A stretch of 64,000 nucleotides of DNA from Candidatus Odyssella thessalonicensis L13 (GTDB lineage Bacteria; Pseudomonadota; Alphaproteobacteria; Paracaedibacterales; Paracaedibacteraceae): NCBI RefSeq assembly GCF_000190415.1, contig NZ_AEWF01000001.1:620001-684000 (forward strand). The letters run 5' to 3'. The position numbers and the translations under genes were made by a program. The notes under the pieces were generated by a model. It saw only the letters and a program-made list of their open reading frames with translations, did not search any database and was not told the DNA's origin. Positions within the stretch are counted from its first letter, which is position 1, and each line of letters starts with the position of its first letter. Positions 19,452 to 28,774 of the stretch are shown here, piece after piece.

Positions 19452-19792
19452 AAAAATGCCTTAATCATAGAAATAAATATTGCGTCTTCTTTTATTTTAT
19501 ATAATTTTTTAATAAAATTTTAATATTTTAAATTGGTTAATTTTTAACTGGGCATTATTATACAGAAGAGCAAGATAAGTCATATATTATTGGCCTAATA
19601 AAAAACTTAGACAGAAATAAATGATTGAGCACCTGAAATGCATATCTAGGGAATGAATATAAAACAATAAATAAAATCATCGCACGCGCTTATAGCTAGC
19701 GGACAAACCAGCAACAAAGAGTTTCCTAGTAATTTTTAAAATAGTCCCCATATATAAGGTGTTACAATCGTAGTCTCTAGCAGGAGAAAAGC
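19452..19792. other. AT-rich divergent intergenic region
   Basis: It separates the autotransporter (minus) from the first small membrane protein (plus) and must hold both promoters. Very AT-rich between about 19490 and 19550. No RNA gene or repeat seen. Confidence 0.4.
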
Positions 19793-20377
19793 ATGAATAA
19801 GGCAACTTATAAGATAAGCTTCAAAGAGTCCCTAAGCTTCTCATGGTCAATTTTATGGAGAAGCTTATCAATGGCTCTGGATGTGAGTGCAATCTTACTT
19901 AGTCTCGGTATAGCTGCAGTTTTCCTCTTTGGGGTACTGTGTGCCGTGAATGGTACACCTTCCTCTTTTTTTGCTTTTCTTAGTCACCATAATATCTTGG
20001 CAAATGACTTTAATCTTTTTAAAGATCATCCCTTAACAATGTTTATTGCGACCATTGCCCTTATTACCTATGGCACATTTTATGCCTCCCGAGAGGTGAT
20101 AAAGAGAAAGAATTACAAGCGATTTCTGTTGGCGCAGGCTTTACATCCTAGAAATCTTCTAAAGATTTCTCTGGGCGTCGCTATCATATGGAGCATCATC
20201 AATTGGGGTGCACAGAAAATAACTGGCTATAATTTGTGGACTTTACAATGGGAAGGATTTTGGATAAGCGACCTGCTGATTCCTGCAGTTTTCCTTATTA
20301 TTGCTGCTGCATATTATATGCTGATCATTAATAAAGGATCATTTGGCCGTAATTTGCCTCCCGTACCGCAGCAATAA
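19793..20377 (+). CDS. Membrane protein of a small paralogous family, copy 1
   Basis: A 194-residue integral membrane protein with about four hydrophobic segments (about 28-50, 80-98, 118-135 and 158-180). The N-terminus has the family pattern SFKESLSFSWSILWRSL and the C-terminus YYMLIINKGSFGRNLP. Related proteins are at 20517, 30775 and 55077. I do not recognise a named family. AGGAG lies 7 bases before the ATG. Confidence 0.7.
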   Translation: MNKATYKISFKESLSFSWSILWRSLSMALDVSAILLSLGIAAVFLFGVLCAVNGTPSSFFAFLSHHNILANDFNLFKDHPLTMFIATIALITYGTFYASREVIKRKNYKRFLLAQALHPRNLLKISLGVAIIWSIINWGAQKITGYNLWTLQWEGFWISDLLIPAVFLIIAAAYYMLIINKGSFGRNLPPVPQQ

Positions 20378-20516
20378 GCGCTGTTAAGTACAAGCTAGTA
20401 TAAAGTATGGAAATGGCCAGAAAGCAACCTTTATTCATTGTCTGGTCTCCTTAAGAGTCACTTATAGAAATCTACCTATTTAGAACTATATGATAGTTTA
20501 GGAAGAATATAAATTA

Positions 20517-21122
20517 ATGGAGAAAGTCACAATGTTGGCAGATTATTACAAAATAAATATGTTAGAGGCATTTAAGGTTACCTGGTCCATCACCTGGAGA
20601 AGTTTATTCTTTGCTATAGGCTTGGGAATAATCTTAATGGGAGTGTTTTTTGTAAGTATGCTCATCTCCGGCCTAATCGCTTGGGGAACAGGAACCCTCT
20701 CTAATTTAGAGGCTCTTCTTGCCCTTAGAAAATCTTTTTTTGCGGACTATCCAATAATTGAAGGCATATTAAACTTTGCCCTAGGTCTATTTGTAACATT
20801 TAATTGCTTAAAAAGTGTTGTTCAGCATGTCCATTTCAAAGGGTTTAAGTTTAGCGAGATGATAAAGCCTGCTACAATCTTTAAGGTAACGGTTATTCAT
20901 ACTATCCTTATCTCTCTTATCGACGCAGGTATAATAGTCTACTCATTCTTCTATTCACCGTCGTTAATGCAGCAATGGTATTCTATAGTAGGTATAAGCT
21001 TACTCAATTACAGCCTGGCAAGTTGTTATTATATGTTTATCATTAACAAAGGGGTCGGCAGCATTCACTTGCCCACCATTAAAAGCGAGCATGACCCAGC
21101 TCTACCTTACGAGCACGCATAG
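20517..21122 (+). CDS. Membrane protein of a small paralogous family, copy 2
   Basis: 201 residues. An ATG at 20532 has a better ribosome site (GGAGAAAG) and may be the true start. N-terminal pattern LEAFKVTWSITWRSLFFAI, then four membrane segments and the tail YYMFIINKGVGSIHLP. It is adjacent to copy 1 in the same direction and separated by about 140 bases, so it is a tandem duplication that has diverged strongly. Function unknown. Confidence 0.7.
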   Translation: MEKVTMLADYYKINMLEAFKVTWSITWRSLFFAIGLGIILMGVFFVSMLISGLIAWGTGTLSNLEALLALRKSFFADYPIIEGILNFALGLFVTFNCLKSVVQHVHFKGFKFSEMIKPATIFKVTVIHTILISLIDAGIIVYSFFYSPSLMQQWYSIVGISLLNYSLASCYYMFIINKGVGSIHLPTIKSEHDPALPYEHA

Positions 21123-21191
21123 CAATAATGCTCGTTACTCTGTAGCTAAAAGTTGAGGCGAGCATCATAATCGCTGTGCCTTACCCATAAA

Positions 21192-21216
21192 AAAAGCCGA
21201 CAATGAGTCGGCTTTT
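21192..21216 (+). terminator. Bidirectional-looking intrinsic terminator
   Basis: Perfect stem AAAAGCCGAC (21192-21201) and GTCGGCTTTT (21207-21216) with loop AATGA. A and T runs flank both sides, so it can end transcription from the membrane-protein pair on the plus strand. Confidence 0.75.
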
Positions 21217-21271
21217 GCCATTATAGTAGTTCTCTACTTTAGTGAGAAGCAAACCATTGCGCCACATAGGT

Positions 21272-21400
21272 CTAGAAATAGGCACTTCGTTCACTCCCCC
21301 ACTTTTCAATTTCTTCCCCACCAAACGTCCCGCTTGGAAACTGTGGAGCCCCGGCTATTTCATAGCCATCCCCTTTAATAAAGTCGTGTCCTAAAGTCAC
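21272..21400 (-). CDS. Possible 42-residue small protein
   Basis: A GTG-started frame with AGTAGGAA upstream and an in-frame stop just before it. It encodes a hydrophilic, glycine-rich peptide (including HDFIKGDGYEIAGAPQFPSG). Its base composition is higher in GC than the flanking spacer, which suggests a real small gene or the remnant of a larger one. I recognise no family. Confidence 0.28.
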   Translation of the reverse strand: MTLGHDFIKGDGYEIAGAPQFPSGTFGGEEIEKWGSERSAYF

Positions 21401-21491
21401 AATATTCCTACTTTAAAAACAAGCAAGCTAAAGCTTATACTCAGACCCACCACCCAATAATCCTGCGACTAAAAAAAATTGGAGGTAATTT

Positions 21492-21578
21492 ATGCTATTT
21501 CCCCGCAATTTTATTGATCCAGGTGTTGATTTCACCTGCAAAACATCCCATATTGAGAGCAATGATAAAACTCTTTGA
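21492..21578 (+). CDS. 28-codon leader-like frame before kdsD
   Basis: ATG at 21492 preceded by a near-ideal TTGGAGGT ribosome site; encodes MLFPRNFIDPGVDFTCKTSH and eight more residues to a TGA at 21576. It is in the same frame as kdsD, 15 bases before that gene's ATG, which itself has no evident Shine-Dalgarno. It may provide translational coupling for kdsD, or be what remains of an older N-terminal extension. Confidence 0.35.
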   Translation: MLFPRNFIDPGVDFTCKTSHIESNDKTL

Positions 21579-21593
21579 ACTCTACTCGTAATT

Positions 21594-22589
21594 ATGGCAA
21601 CAATGACAAAAGTAACTGTGCTTCCGAACACCACTCTGAATCCACATATTTCTACCGCGCGCGACGTTTTAACCAATGAAGCCGAAGCCCTGAGAGAAAT
21701 GGCGAGTCATCTTGACTATCCCTTTGCAGACGTGGTCGACCTCTTGCTCTCTATTAAAGGTCGCATTATCACCACTGGTATGGGTAAAAGTGGTCATATC
21801 GCCCGCAAGATTGCCGCCACCTTTGCCTCAACCGGGCAACCTTCTTTCTTTGTTCATCCTGCTGAAGCGAATCATGGGGATATGGGCATGATTACCACTC
21901 AGGATGCGGTTATTGCCTTGTCAAACTCGGGGGAGACCGGTGAATTAGCCAACATAATTGAATTTACCCATAGGTTTAATATTCCTTTAGTTGGTATTAC
22001 CCGCAACTCCGAAAGTACACTTCATAAATTATCAACCCATCCTATCTGTTTACCGCGCTATCCTGAAGCGTGTCCTATGGGGTTGGCACCCACCACCTCG
22101 ACCACGATGATGCTAGCTCTAGGAGATGCGCTCGCAGTTGCCCTATTAAATGCGCGGGGCTTTACTGCAGCCGATTTTAAGACTTTTCATCCCGGGGGCT
22201 CACTGGGCGGAAAACTGAGAAAAGTCAAAGAATGCATGCATACAGATAAGCGTTTACCTCTGGTCAAAGCCACTGACAGTATGAGCCAAGTCTTAATCAC
22301 AATGTCTGAAAAAGGCTTTGGCTGCGCAGGGGTCATAAATTCTCAAGAGGAACTTATAGGCGTGATCACTGATGGTGACCTACGCCGGCATATGCAAGCA
22401 AACTTACTGGATAAAACAGCAGACGAAATAATGACGTCTTCGCCGTTGACAATTACAGCTGATACCTTAATGACTGATGCGTTAGCGTTAATGAATCATA
22501 AAAGGATTACATCTTTATTCATCGTAGTAGATAATAAACCTATCGGCATAATCCATGTGCATGATTTCCTACGTGTTGGCATTCAATAA
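21594..22589 (+). CDS. kdsD: Arabinose-5-phosphate isomerase
   Basis: 331 residues. Converts ribulose 5-phosphate to arabinose 5-phosphate, the first step of Kdo synthesis for LPS. The SIS domain (about 35-180) has the conserved GMGKSGHIARKIAATFASTG and HGDMGMITTQDAVIALSNSG; a CBS pair follows (about 215-330). It heads the kdsD-lptC-lptA-lptB-rpoN-hpf cluster typical of Proteobacteria. The start ATG at 21594 lacks a clear ribosome site; translation may depend on the leader-like frame just upstream. Confidence 0.95.
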   Translation: MATMTKVTVLPNTTLNPHISTARDVLTNEAEALREMASHLDYPFADVVDLLLSIKGRIITTGMGKSGHIARKIAATFASTGQPSFFVHPAEANHGDMGMITTQDAVIALSNSGETGELANIIEFTHRFNIPLVGITRNSESTLHKLSTHPICLPRYPEACPMGLAPTTSTTMMLALGDALAVALLNARGFTAADFKTFHPGGSLGGKLRKVKECMHTDKRLPLVKATDSMSQVLITMSEKGFGCAGVINSQEELIGVITDGDLRRHMQANLLDKTADEIMTSSPLTITADTLMTDALALMNHKRITSLFIVVDNKPIGIIHVHDFLRVGIQ

Positions 22590-22610
22590 CTTTTAATGTG
22601 AAGATTGGTA

Positions 22611-23225
22611 ATGATAAACTCGAAACAGAATAAACGGCGCAGCAAGCTGAAGTATATCTTGCCCACCCTTACGCTACTGTTGATTGTCATCATTGCTTAT
22701 TGGCCCCACATTCATCGGTGGATCAGCCCGCCCCCACCTCCAAAAATTGTTCCTAATTTACCCCCCGTCTCTTTAGAAAAACCCAAAGAATCTGTTGTTA
22801 ATGAGGCCCGCGAGATCCATTTCGATGGTGTCGACAAAAGCAATCAACCTTACACATTGACAGCCGAGCAAGGTACCGAGTTTAAGGAAGGCACCATAGA
22901 GCTAATTAATCCTAAGCTTCAGTTAAGGCTTAATTCAGGTCAATCCGTAGCCTTGATAGCTGATAAAGCCGTTTTCTATAAAGAGCAGCAAAAGATTGAG
23001 CTAATTAATCATGTCAAGCTGACTCATACAACAGGTTATGAGTTTATCACTGAAAAAGCTTGGCTTGATATGACAAGTTCGACCGCCTTTGGTCATGAAC
23101 CGATTAGTGGCAAAGGACCACAAGGTAAAATCTTTGCCAAAAAAGGATTTAAGCTAACCGATAAAGGTGAAAAGATTTCCTTTATGGGACGTCCTGAATT
23201 ACTGATAGAAAAGGAGAGCAATTAA
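22611..23225 (+). CDS. lptC: LPS export protein LptC
   Basis: About 204 residues, bitopic inner-membrane protein with one TM segment (about 17-35) and a periplasmic beta-jellyroll domain. It takes LPS from LptBFG and passes it to LptA. Features seen: basic N-terminus, TM, a proline stretch (SPPPPPKIVP) and EIHFDGVDKSNQPYTLTAEQ typical of the family. ATG at 22611 is chosen; a TTG two codons earlier is possible. It ends immediately before lptA. Confidence 0.88.
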   Translation: MINSKQNKRRSKLKYILPTLTLLLIVIIAYWPHIHRWISPPPPPKIVPNLPPVSLEKPKESVVNEAREIHFDGVDKSNQPYTLTAEQGTEFKEGTIELINPKLQLRLNSGQSVALIADKAVFYKEQQKIELINHVKLTHTTGYEFITEKAWLDMTSSTAFGHEPISGKGPQGKIFAKKGFKLTDKGEKISFMGRPELLIEKESN

Positions 23226-23735
23226 ATGTTAAATCTAACCACCCTTTTATTGTTTATCTCTCCCACCTATGCCGCTATTGAAAGCAAGCCAGCCATTCGG
23301 ATTATCGCAGATGAAATGGAATGCGACCAACAAAGCAGTGTTTGCACCGCTAATGGCAATGCTTTTGCTGAACAACCTGAAGATCCAGACAAACGGACGA
23401 TAAGGGCAGAAAAATTTGTAGCTCATTTTTCTAAAGATCGTAACGACGCAAAATTAAGCCAAGGTCAGGCAGGAAAAAATGATCTCAAGACCCTGGAAGC
23501 TTATGGTCATGTCGTACTTACTAATAAAGATAGTGTTATCCGTTGTGATAAAGCAATTTATGATCACGCCACTGAAACGGTCGAATTGTTTGATAATGTT
23601 AAAATAACTAACGACCAAAATCAATTAAACGGATCCTATGGTCATGCAGATTTGAAAACTAAAAAATATCGTGTTACCAATAAAAACAGCCAAGTTGAAG
23701 GGCTTTTTATCAACTCGCCTAAGAAAGATAAATAA
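23226..23735 (+). CDS. lptA: LPS transport periplasmic protein LptA
   Basis: 169 residues with a short signal peptide (about 1-16). OstA/LptA jellyroll repeats include IRIIADEMECDQQSSVCTAN and the later YDHATETVELFDNVKITND. It bridges LptC to the outer-membrane LptD. The start directly follows the lptC stop, and its stop overlaps the lptB start by one base, so the three genes are translationally coupled. Confidence 0.9.
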   Translation: MLNLTTLLLFISPTYAAIESKPAIRIIADEMECDQQSSVCTANGNAFAEQPEDPDKRTIRAEKFVAHFSKDRNDAKLSQGQAGKNDLKTLEAYGHVVLTNKDSVIRCDKAIYDHATETVELFDNVKITNDQNQLNGSYGHADLKTKKYRVTNKNSQVEGLFINSPKKDK

Positions 23736-24484
23736 TGAGCACCCAGAAAGAACTCGAACAATTTCCTGGCCTGTGGGCAGAGATGCTGGGAAAATCTTAT
23801 CAAAAACGCCCCATTCTTAGGGGTGTAAGTATCTATGTCCGCCGCGGTGAAGCTGTTGGACTTTTAGGTCCGAATGGGGCTGGGAAAACCACCTGTTTCT
23901 CGATTATGTGCGGTCTTATTCACCCTGACACCGGCTCTATCTTATTAGATGGCGTGGATATAACTCATATGCCCATGTATCGCCGTTCCCGCCTGGGGAT
24001 CGGATATCTTCCTCAAGAGACCTCAATATTCAAAGGCCTTACTGTTGAGCAGAATATCCGCGCCGTGGCAGAGCTCTTTGTGGAGGATTCAAATGAACAA
24101 CTTATGCTGGTCGAACGCTTAATGGAAGAATTTTCGGTGACGCATTTACGACAATCGCCGGCGGTAGCCTTATCGGGCGGTGAACGTAGGCGCGTTGAAA
24201 TTGCACGAGCTTTGGCAGCTGCGCCTCAATTTCTACTGCTAGATGAACCCCTCGCTGGAATCGACCCTATAGCCGTTAACGAAATCAGAGAGTTAATATT
24301 TCATTTAAAAGAAAGAAATATTGGTGTTTTAATTACAGATCACAATGTAAGAGAGACTTTAGAAATTGTGGATCGGGCTTACATCTTGCATAATGGGCAG
24401 GTTTTGCTTGGGGGAACACCAGAAGAAATTATTTCTTCAAAAGATGTACGTCGCGTTTACCTTGGAGAAAGGTTTTCTATGTAA
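23735..24484 (+). CDS. lptB: LPS export ABC transporter ATPase LptB
   Basis: 249 residues. Walker A GPNGAGKTT, Q-loop LPQETSIFKG, ABC signature LSGGERRRVEIARAL, Walker B FLLLDEPLAGID and switch His in LITDHNVRETL are all present, and the last two match LptB specifically. It powers LPS extraction together with LptF/LptG, which are not in this window. Overlaps lptA by one base. Confidence 0.96.
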   Translation: MSTQKELEQFPGLWAEMLGKSYQKRPILRGVSIYVRRGEAVGLLGPNGAGKTTCFSIMCGLIHPDTGSILLDGVDITHMPMYRRSRLGIGYLPQETSIFKGLTVEQNIRAVAELFVEDSNEQLMLVERLMEEFSVTHLRQSPAVALSGGERRRVEIARALAAAPQFLLLDEPLAGIDPIAVNEIRELIFHLKERNIGVLITDHNVRETLEIVDRAYILHNGQVLLGGTPEEIISSKDVRRVYLGERFSM

Positions 24485-24493
24485 ACTGAGTAT

Positions 24494-25855
24494 ATGAAGA
24501 CTCAGTTACATACACATCTAAAACAAGCGCAGCAGCTTAACTTATCGCCGCAGATGCAGCAATCCTTAAAGATTCTGCAGTTGAGCACGATTGAGATCCG
24601 AGAGCTGATTGATCAAAGCTTGCTAGACAATCCCTTTCTAGAGCAAGAATCGGGTCACGTTTCCTTATCCTATGAGGAAAATCACGATGGTAATGACAAT
24701 CCCTATACCAGCTACTGGAAAGAGCAGCAATCGCGGTCAGACGACTCTGATATGGTGTATGATACGAATGCGCAACCAAGGGACTTAAAAAAAGAGTTAT
24801 GTGAACAATTCTTTATTGCCACACCCCTACCCCATTTAAGGGAGGTTGGCACCCATTTAATTGATTTAATTAATGAGGATGGCTATCTAGTTTTATCAGA
24901 AGATGATCATTTGTCGCAAAAATTTGACCGCCAGACAATGGAACAAGCAATTAACATTATTCATACTCTTGCCCCCGTGGGCATTGGTGCGCGTAGCCTA
25001 GCTGAATGTTTGATGCTCCAGCTTAAGGACCAGGATTTATATGATCCCATTTATGAAGCCATTCTGAATAATATCTATCTCTTGACAGAAAAAAGTCCTG
25101 CTGCCTTGGCAATGCGGTGCGGCATTAGCCTTGATACGCTGCGGGAAAGGCTGAATGTTATAAAGTCATTAAATCCAAAGCCCGGGTCAGAGTTCACCGC
25201 CCAAGACCCCATCAATTACGTTACCCCTGATCTTTTATTTATTAAATATGAGGGTAGATGGATGGCAGAACTTAACAAGGAAGCTTATCCACGCTTGACG
25301 ATAGATGAAAAATCATTCTTTAATATTGCGGAAAAATGTAAAGCAATGGATGAGAAGATCTATATTAACAAGCAGATCTCCTCGGCGCAGTGGCTGGTTA
25401 AAAGCTTAGAGCAGCGAGCAATAACAATGCTGAAAGTTGCCCATGCGATTATTCGCCATCAAGAAAAGTTTTTAACACGGGGCCATCACCACTTAGTTCC
25501 CTTGAAATTAAAAGATATTGCCCGTGAGATTGATGCGCATGAGAGCACGGTTAGCCGCGCTGTTACCGGTAAATATGCGGCGACTCCCTTTGGCGTTATT
25601 GAGCTTAAGTCTTTCTTCTCCACAGCCTTGAATGACAGCCAACCGACTGTTTCTAATAAAACCATTCAAACTCAGATCAAGAAATTGATTGATATGGAGC
25701 CCAAATCAGCGCCCCTATCTGATGATCAATTGGTAACTACTTTAAAGAGTATGGGCATAAATATTGCTCGCCGCACTGTGACCAAATATCGCGAAGCCTT
25801 GCAAATTCCCTCATCTTATGAGAGAAAAAAAATGGCGAGGGCCATTAATTTTTAA
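24494..25855 (+). CDS. rpoN: RNA polymerase sigma-54 factor
   Basis: 453 residues. Region I is Gln-rich (LNLSPQMQQSLKILQLSTIE), followed by the core-binding domain, an HTH (about 335-365, KDIAREIDAHESTVSRA) and the RpoN box ARRTVTKYREALQIPSS near the C-terminus. Sigma-54 promoters need an AAA+ activator, and none is encoded in this window. The position after lptB and before hpf is conserved in Proteobacteria. Confidence 0.95.
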   Translation: MKTQLHTHLKQAQQLNLSPQMQQSLKILQLSTIEIRELIDQSLLDNPFLEQESGHVSLSYEENHDGNDNPYTSYWKEQQSRSDDSDMVYDTNAQPRDLKKELCEQFFIATPLPHLREVGTHLIDLINEDGYLVLSEDDHLSQKFDRQTMEQAINIIHTLAPVGIGARSLAECLMLQLKDQDLYDPIYEAILNNIYLLTEKSPAALAMRCGISLDTLRERLNVIKSLNPKPGSEFTAQDPINYVTPDLLFIKYEGRWMAELNKEAYPRLTIDEKSFFNIAEKCKAMDEKIYINKQISSAQWLVKSLEQRAITMLKVAHAIIRHQEKFLTRGHHHLVPLKLKDIAREIDAHESTVSRAVTGKYAATPFGVIELKSFFSTALNDSQPTVSNKTIQTQIKKLIDMEPKSAPLSDDQLVTTLKSMGINIARRTVTKYREALQIPSSYERKKMARAINF

Positions 25856-25903
25856 TGAAATCAGATTATATTATTAAGTGATATACAAGGAATGGAGGCC
25901 TAA

Positions 25904-26467
25904 ATGGAGATAATAATTACTGGAAAGCACCTTGAAATGGGTGATAGCCTCAAAGCACACATTGAAAAAGCAGTTACCGACATGGTTAAAAAGCATTTCG
26001 GTGATGTTTTAGAAGCGCATGTCAATTTATCTAAAACCCCAGCCCACAATTTTGAAACCGATCTATCTTTTCACATTAGTCGCCATTTCGCTGTCAGAAC
26101 GAAAGCAGAGGATTCTGACCCCTATCGCTGTTTTGACCACGCTTTGGAAAAGATGTATAAGCGTACTCATAAATATCGTGAACGCCTGCGTGATACTAAG
26201 CGTCATGAAAGTGCAGTTGAAAAGGAACACCTTCCTGCCTTGACCTATGTTTTAAATGCTGAGGCTGAAGACACCAATCAAGATAACACCCCCATTATTA
26301 TTGCAGAGATGAATTCCGTAGTACCAACTGTCTCTGTTAGTGATGCGGTTATGCATATGGACTTAATGGATCAGCCAGCCATGATGTTTAAGAATGTTAA
26401 TTCTGGCCGCATGAATGTGGTATTTCGCCGTCAAGATGGCAACATTGGCTGGATTGACCCTAGCTAA
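25904..26467 (+). CDS. hpf: Ribosome hibernation promoting factor, long form
   Basis: 187 residues. The N-terminal domain (about 1-100; MEIIITGKHLEMGDSLKAHI) binds the 30S decoding centre. A linker is followed by a C-terminal dimerisation domain (about 130-187; MMFKNVNSGRMNVVFRRQDG), so this is the long HPF that pairs 70S ribosomes into 100S dimers. Ribosome site GGAGG precedes the ATG. Last gene of the cluster, followed by a terminator. Confidence 0.93.
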   Translation: MEIIITGKHLEMGDSLKAHIEKAVTDMVKKHFGDVLEAHVNLSKTPAHNFETDLSFHISRHFAVRTKAEDSDPYRCFDHALEKMYKRTHKYRERLRDTKRHESAVEKEHLPALTYVLNAEAEDTNQDNTPIIIAEMNSVVPTVSVSDAVMHMDLMDQPAMMFKNVNSGRMNVVFRRQDGNIGWIDPS

Positions 26468-26482
26468 GTTTATCCCCTTTTA

Positions 26483-26505
26483 AAGGAGCGCTAAGGCTCC
26501 TTTTT
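26483..26505 (+). terminator. Intrinsic terminator of the lpt-rpoN-hpf operon
   Basis: Stem AAGGAGC (26483-26489) and GCTCCTT (26496-26502) with a six-base loop and a five-T tail, 15 bases after the hpf stop. Confidence 0.85.
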
Positions 26506-26879
26506 ATGGGTATAGATCGTCTCAGTCAAGAAGTTCAGCCTGAATAAGAGGTCCCTCGATTCATTCTCCAGGCGTGTCTATGATGCCAATTGAGAACATG
26601 AAGTCTATTATTTTAAAATTACTAACATTTGTGTTCCACACACTCCGTTCAACGGCACGCGCTAATCTTTCAGCATTTTGAGTTTTCAGTCTTATGAGCG
26701 GGTCAAAGCTTATCCAACATTCTGCAAAAGAAAATATCAGGTCTCGAAGGGCAGCTGTGCGTTACCACTGCATGGAATATAAAGATTCCCTTACGCCTTT
26801 CTAGTCCTAGGGTGGCTTTTGGCTCACTCTATATACTTAGATAAAAACGTAAGGGATCATCATGGAAGTAAGAATATTA
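26506..26879. other. Intergenic region after hpf
   Basis: No reading frame with convincing coding character, no tRNA-like cloverleaf and no obvious repeats. It lies between convergent transcription units. Confidence 0.4.
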
Positions 26880-27629
26880 TCAATTTGGTCCCTGTATAGC
26901 TGCAACTTTAGGGGATGTGGCAGGAGCATTAAGAACGGAAAGATCAATATCCTTTAAGGGGCCTAAAATAACATCATTTGTTTTATTGTAAACCATAACG
27001 CAGACGATTTTTGCTGTAATATCGCTTACAAGCCGTATGGCTATATTTGCTGGGATCCCATATGCTTGACAACCGCTATTGAGTGCAAAGACAGTCAATT
27101 TATAAGAACCGGCACCTAATATAGCTGCTGAGGATTGCGCTGTAATCTGGATATAATTTACTAATATTTGCGTAAACGTCTGATGGGCGGAGCTAAATAA
27201 AGATTTAAAAAAGGTATTATTGGAAGGTTGCCCTAACTCTTGAGGTACAGCATATGGCACTTCTGACTGTTTGCACGGATCAATACAAGTGTTATCACTA
27301 TTATTGATACAAGCGTCATCACTATTACTGTCACCTGGCAGTAAGACAAATTCATCCATAAAATCTTGCAAATCTTCAGGACTGATCTGAATCGACCCGT
27401 CCATAAGTTTTAAGCTTTCCCCCAATCCCTTAAGCTTTTCAAGTTGCTCACAATTAAGATTGATTGATAAATTTATCTCCTCAGAGGTATCTGTTCTACT
27501 AAAGCTTTCAAGCCTTACATTTTCTGTGTTGGTGGGTCCAGCGTCAGTAGCATACGTTAAATTAGCAATCAATAGGGAACAGAGAAAAACTTTTATTGTT
27601 TTCATTCCAAGTAAAGTTTGTCGATTCAT
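26880..27629 (-). CDS. Exported protein of unknown function
   Basis: About 249 residues from the ATG at 27629 (AGAGGG upstream); an ATG eight codons later (MKTIKVFLCSLLIANL) is also possible. Signal peptide ends near LTYATDAG. A cysteine-bearing central segment (DDACINNSDNTCIDPCKQSE) suggests disulfides or metal binding. A later hydrophobic stretch (ITAQSSAAILGAGSYKLTVF) could be a membrane helix. It lies 85 bases downstream of a second exported protein in the same direction, with a similar alternation of hydrophobic segments, so they may be distant paralogues in one operon. No family recognised. Confidence 0.6.
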   Translation of the reverse strand: MNRQTLLGMKTIKVFLCSLLIANLTYATDAGPTNTENVRLESFSRTDTSEEINLSINLNCEQLEKLKGLGESLKLMDGSIQISPEDLQDFMDEFVLLPGDSNSDDACINNSDNTCIDPCKQSEVPYAVPQELGQPSNNTFFKSLFSSAHQTFTQILVNYIQITAQSSAAILGAGSYKLTVFALNSGCQAYGIPANIAIRLVSDITAKIVCVMVYNKTNDVILGPLKDIDLSVLNAPATSPKVAAIQGPN

Positions 27630-27714
27630 TTTGTAAATTTTCCCTCTTGTCTTGGTCAAGCTCATGAAGGCTGGCTAAGTTATTATTAGAAACACTCCAT
27701 GAGCCAGCGTTGTA

Positions 27715-28362
27715 TTATGCAGCAGCAGCCACGGTTTCGGGTGACAGTTTTGTAAAACCGTCTAACTCGTTTTCAAGCTCTTCAAATTTATAGGCAGAAT
27801 CAGACTTATCCGTAAGAACATCTTGCTTCCATTTATAATTGCCATATAAATGTTGGCCATAATTTACGGCAACTTTAGTTGTTTTTGCTACTCCGTAAGC
27901 AACAACCTGACTGGCCGTTACCATAACCGGCAGAGCTAAAGCTCCCACTGCTGAACCATACGTCATTCCATATACTAAAGCTTGCTTCTGCGCCATCACA
28001 TACAGCGGATTAAAAACGCTGGGAAAAGGGATACAGGGAGCCGCAAACTTTTGGAACAATACATTAGCCACATGGGGACCATAAATATTACCTAGTAAGC
28101 TACCAATACCCGACACTGTGCCGTATTTCAGAGCAACTCCACTTACATAACTGATTACCGCGCTTTTAATTCCTTCCTGAGACGGAGCAGCAGCAGTTGG
28201 GTTAGAGGGTGCGACAGTCACCAATTGTGTGGTTAAGTTTGTTACCCCCTTTGGGGTCTCTTCCGTTAAAGATTCCGCGCCTATGCCATTGCTAGCTGTA
28301 AGTGATGCTACCGATACTAATAACATCGGCATAAAGTGCTTATACCTGGTGGTCTTTCTCAT
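27715..28362 (-). CDS. Exported or membrane protein of unknown function
   Basis: About 215 residues from the ATG at 28362, which has a strong GAGGAGG ribosome site; an upstream ATG at 28425 would add 21 residues without one. Signal peptide MRKTTRYKHFMPMLLVSVAS, then glycine- and alanine-rich hydrophobic stretches (about 80-110 and 120-170) that may be membrane helices. Its partner at 26880 also combines a signal peptide with hydrophobic segments. Function unknown. Confidence 0.6.
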   Translation of the reverse strand: MRKTTRYKHFMPMLLVSVASLTASNGIGAESLTEETPKGVTNLTTQLVTVAPSNPTAAAPSQEGIKSAVISYVSGVALKYGTVSGIGSLLGNIYGPHVANVLFQKFAAPCIPFPSVFNPLYVMAQKQALVYGMTYGSAVGALALPVMVTASQVVAYGVAKTTKVAVNYGQHLYGNYKWKQDVLTDKSDSAYKFEELENELDGFTKLSPETVAAAA

Positions 28363-28774
28363 TGATTTTCCTCCTCGATTATGTTGTTTTCTGAGAGTGT
28401 TGAGACCTATTTTCCAAGGCCACATTAGGAAGTGGCTGTCTTAATCACAAAGTGAAAAGCCCCATAAATTTCTCACCTACAACCCTCCTTTAAAATCGTT
28501 TTCACATTTATAAGAAGGCTAGCTGAGACTCGCTTTTTTCGGGATAATTGCATCTATTTGTTTGTCTTGTAAATTTTATACTTTTATGGGAACCTTCTTC
28601 CTTTTACTACTCCGCTGTTCCAGCAAATAACTATTCAGGCTCTACCTTCCACTCTTTTAACTCATCAGTAGAGACAGCTAAATTTTTTCATAGATTGATA
28701 ATATTTTTATTGAAAATAAGACTATTATTACTGTAAAATTAAAGCAATTTTTATTAAGTAGGGGAAATAAAAAG
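28363..28774. other. Divergent intergenic region
   Basis: Between a minus-strand exported protein and a plus-strand Sel1-like protein. AT-rich; no convincing gene. A 62-codon frame at 28548 has no ribosome site and looks random. Confidence 0.4.

Noticed and set aside
21492-21600. TGA decoded as Trp, extending KdsD upstream
   Set aside because: TGA serves as a normal stop elsewhere here (for example at the end of the SCO1 gene), and KdsD is already full length from 21594.
28548-28736. 62-codon frame upstream of the Sel1-like exported protein
   Set aside because: No ribosome site and a random-looking composition in an AT-rich spacer.
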